Assembly: GCF_027484705.1 (NCBI RefSeq)
Contig: NZ_JAIXSL010000004.1
Span: forward strand, 1 to 64,000
Source: Flavobacterium sp.
GTDB taxonomy: Bacteria; Bacteroidota; Bacteroidia; Flavobacteriales; Flavobacteriaceae
Reading direction: 5' to 3'
DNA length: 64,000 nucleotides
The notes below the pieces were generated by a model. It worked only from the letters and a program-made list of their open reading frames with translations, had not been told where the DNA came from and ran no database searches. Position 1 is the stretch's first letter. Each line of letters begins with the position of its first letter. Below are positions 63,497 through 64,000 of the stretch, piece by piece. A program made the translations under genes and the position numbers.

Positions 63497-63883
63497 CTAT
63501 AGAACTGCGTTATACAATTCTGGAAATGTTTTAACCGTGTCAATCATTACATCGTACGATCTAAATTCACGGCGGGCACCGGCATACGAGTACGTGAGCC
63601 AGCGAACGTAGTCGAAAGACGCCCAGCCGGAACCGGAAGAAGAAGGTCTAAAATATGGTTTATACTTATACCGGCTATAATTTTCATAATCGGGAATCCA
63701 AGGATTATCTTGACCTTCATTATTTTTTGCAGGAATAATAATGTCGAGTTGATAATTTGCAATAGCGCGTGACCTAGCAGGCTCCGAAAGTTGTTCCAAA
63801 ATTGCAAGATCTTTCCCAACAATTTGCATATCGATTTTTTCAGCCTGACAAGCGGCCTCGAATGATTTGATTTTTGATTCCAT
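63497..63883 (-). CDS. DGR target protein with C-type-lectin-like variable region
   Basis: 128 residues. The N-terminal part is helical (SFEAACQAEKIDMQIVGKDLAILEQL), then DIIIPAKNNEGQDNPWIPDY and YSRYKYKPYF. The variable segment is residues 81-104 (SSSGSGWASFDYVRWLTYSY then AGAR). After it comes an invariant tail with REFRSYDVMIDTVKTF. The W...GAR..FRS pattern is the end of C-type-lectin-like DGR folds. No signal peptide or membrane helix is seen. It starts three bases after the stop of a paralogous upstream target gene and is 34 bases from the template repeat. The ligand is unknown; codons altered from the template are consistent with selection for binding diversity. Confidence 0.88.
   Translation of the reverse strand: MESKIKSFEAACQAEKIDMQIVGKDLAILEQLSEPARSRAIANYQLDIIIPAKNNEGQDNPWIPDYENYSRYKYKPYFRPSSSGSGWASFDYVRWLTYSYAGARREFRSYDVMIDTVKTFPELYNAVL
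63551..63560. promoter_or_regulatory. Palindrome downstream of VR1 (possible DGR hairpin/cruciform)
   Basis: ATCGTACGAT is a perfect 10-base palindrome starting 13 bases past the coding-strand 3' end of VR1. It extends as TA-x-ATCGTACGAT-x-TA. Other DGRs need a short hairpin just past VR for retrohoming. Confidence 0.5.
63574..63644 (-). repeat. DGR variable repeat 1 (VR1)
   Basis: 71 bases inside the 63497-63883 gene, aligned without gaps to the template repeat. There are 15 differences, 14 of them at template adenines (A to T, C or G); the single other change is C to T at a third codon position. Its invariant 3' end GCCGGTGCCCGC is GC-rich, as expected at an IMH-type boundary. Confidence 0.95.
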
Positions 63884-63886
63884 GTC

Positions 63887-64000
63887 TTATTTTTTTTGAT
63901 TTAAGTAATTCAATATATGCACGTATTTTTCGAAAAACTGATCAACAGTTTCCCGCATCATTTCGTATGATCTGAACGGGCGGGCACCGGCATCCGTGAT
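63887..64000 (-). CDS. Second DGR target gene (C-terminal 37 residues; rest beyond the window)
   Basis: Open frame from the right edge to TAA at 63887-63889. It begins I-T-D-A-G-A-R-P-F-R-S-Y-E-M-M-R and ends YLNQKK. The AGAR.FRSYE.M segment is the same as in the downstream target protein, so this is a paralogue. The stop is three bases before the ATG of that gene, so the two are one operon. Confidence 0.85.
   Translation of the reverse strand: MTDAGARPFRSYEMMRETVDQFFEKYVHILNYLNQKK
63957..63971. promoter_or_regulatory. Inverted repeat downstream of VR2 (possible DGR hairpin)
   Basis: ATCAT and ATGAT arms with a 5-base loop, 10 bases past the VR2 end. Corresponds in position to the VR1 palindrome. 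Confidence 0.45.
63982..64000 (-). repeat. DGR variable repeat 2 (VR2), cut by the window edge
   Basis: The visible 19 bases align with the 3' end of the template; the three differences seen (template positions 63398, 63404 and 63409) are all at template adenines on the coding strand. Confidence 0.8.

Noticed and set aside
63236..63502. Plus-strand 88-residue frame across the DGR template
   Set aside because: Antisense to the RT start and template repeat; cysteine/serine-rich nonsense without family features.

Overview
The window comes from a member of the Bacteroidota, most likely a Flavobacterium-like organism. Evidence: type IX secretion (T9SS) style surface proteins, a PUR-family (DUF3276) protein, TAnnTTTG-type promoter boxes, starts without Shine-Dalgarno sites, and the gene order tpx-dgkA-ftsK-lolA-lptF/G-ribB, which is familiar from flavobacteria. 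The chromosome part is positions 1 to about 40,340. The rest is a prophage that runs off the right edge and looks more AT-rich by eye.

Host part. Positions 1-6382 (minus strand) hold the N-terminal 2,127 codons of a giant secreted repeat protein with about 22 tandem Ig-like modules of ~81 residues. Next come a PUR-family nucleic-acid-binding protein and an ABC exporter, then leucine dehydrogenase, nusB and yajC (+), and a YdeI-like protein with peptidase T (-). Two very large paralogous secreted metallophosphoesterases (1930 and 1387 aa), built from jelly-roll and fibronectin III modules, flank a LtaS-like sulfatase-fold membrane enzyme. A di-heme peroxidase overlaps a small cytochrome c gene. 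Positions 29.4-36.0 kb are a co-directional housekeeping run (tpx, dgkA, ftsK, lolA, lptF/G-type permease, ribB). Positions 36.0-40.0 kb are small accessory genes: DUF1905, DUF1801, DinB, a DUF998 remnant cut by a MITE-like element, an AHSA1/ArsR pair with a palindromic operator, and an XRE regulator with a duplicated 38-bp upstream repeat.

Prophage, from 40.26 kb to beyond 64 kb. A tyrosine integrase follows a tRNA-Ser(UGA) gene that is the probable attachment site. All other phage genes are on the minus strand and read toward the integrase: DGR target genes, template repeat, reverse transcriptase, C5 methyltransferase, large terminase, portal, protease, capsid, connectors, tail tube, tail chaperones with a lambda-type GGGAAAG slippery site, tape measure, tail tip, collar-type fibre, a dockerin-like protein, and lysis genes. 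It is a siphovirus-type genome with HK97-like head genes.

The most exciting content is a complete diversity-generating retroelement (DGR) at 62.2-64.0 kb. It has a reverse transcriptase with the DGR-type IGNYLSQ motif and a 71-bp template repeat. A 71-bp variable repeat lies inside a small C-type-lectin-like gene, and a second variable repeat is cut by the window edge. Of 15 template/variable differences, 14 are at template adenines. Two further phage control features stand out. One is a pair of identically spaced promoters, each with a perfect 20-bp palindrome, ahead of the portal and tape-measure genes. The other is the programmed -1 frameshift in the tail chaperone genes.
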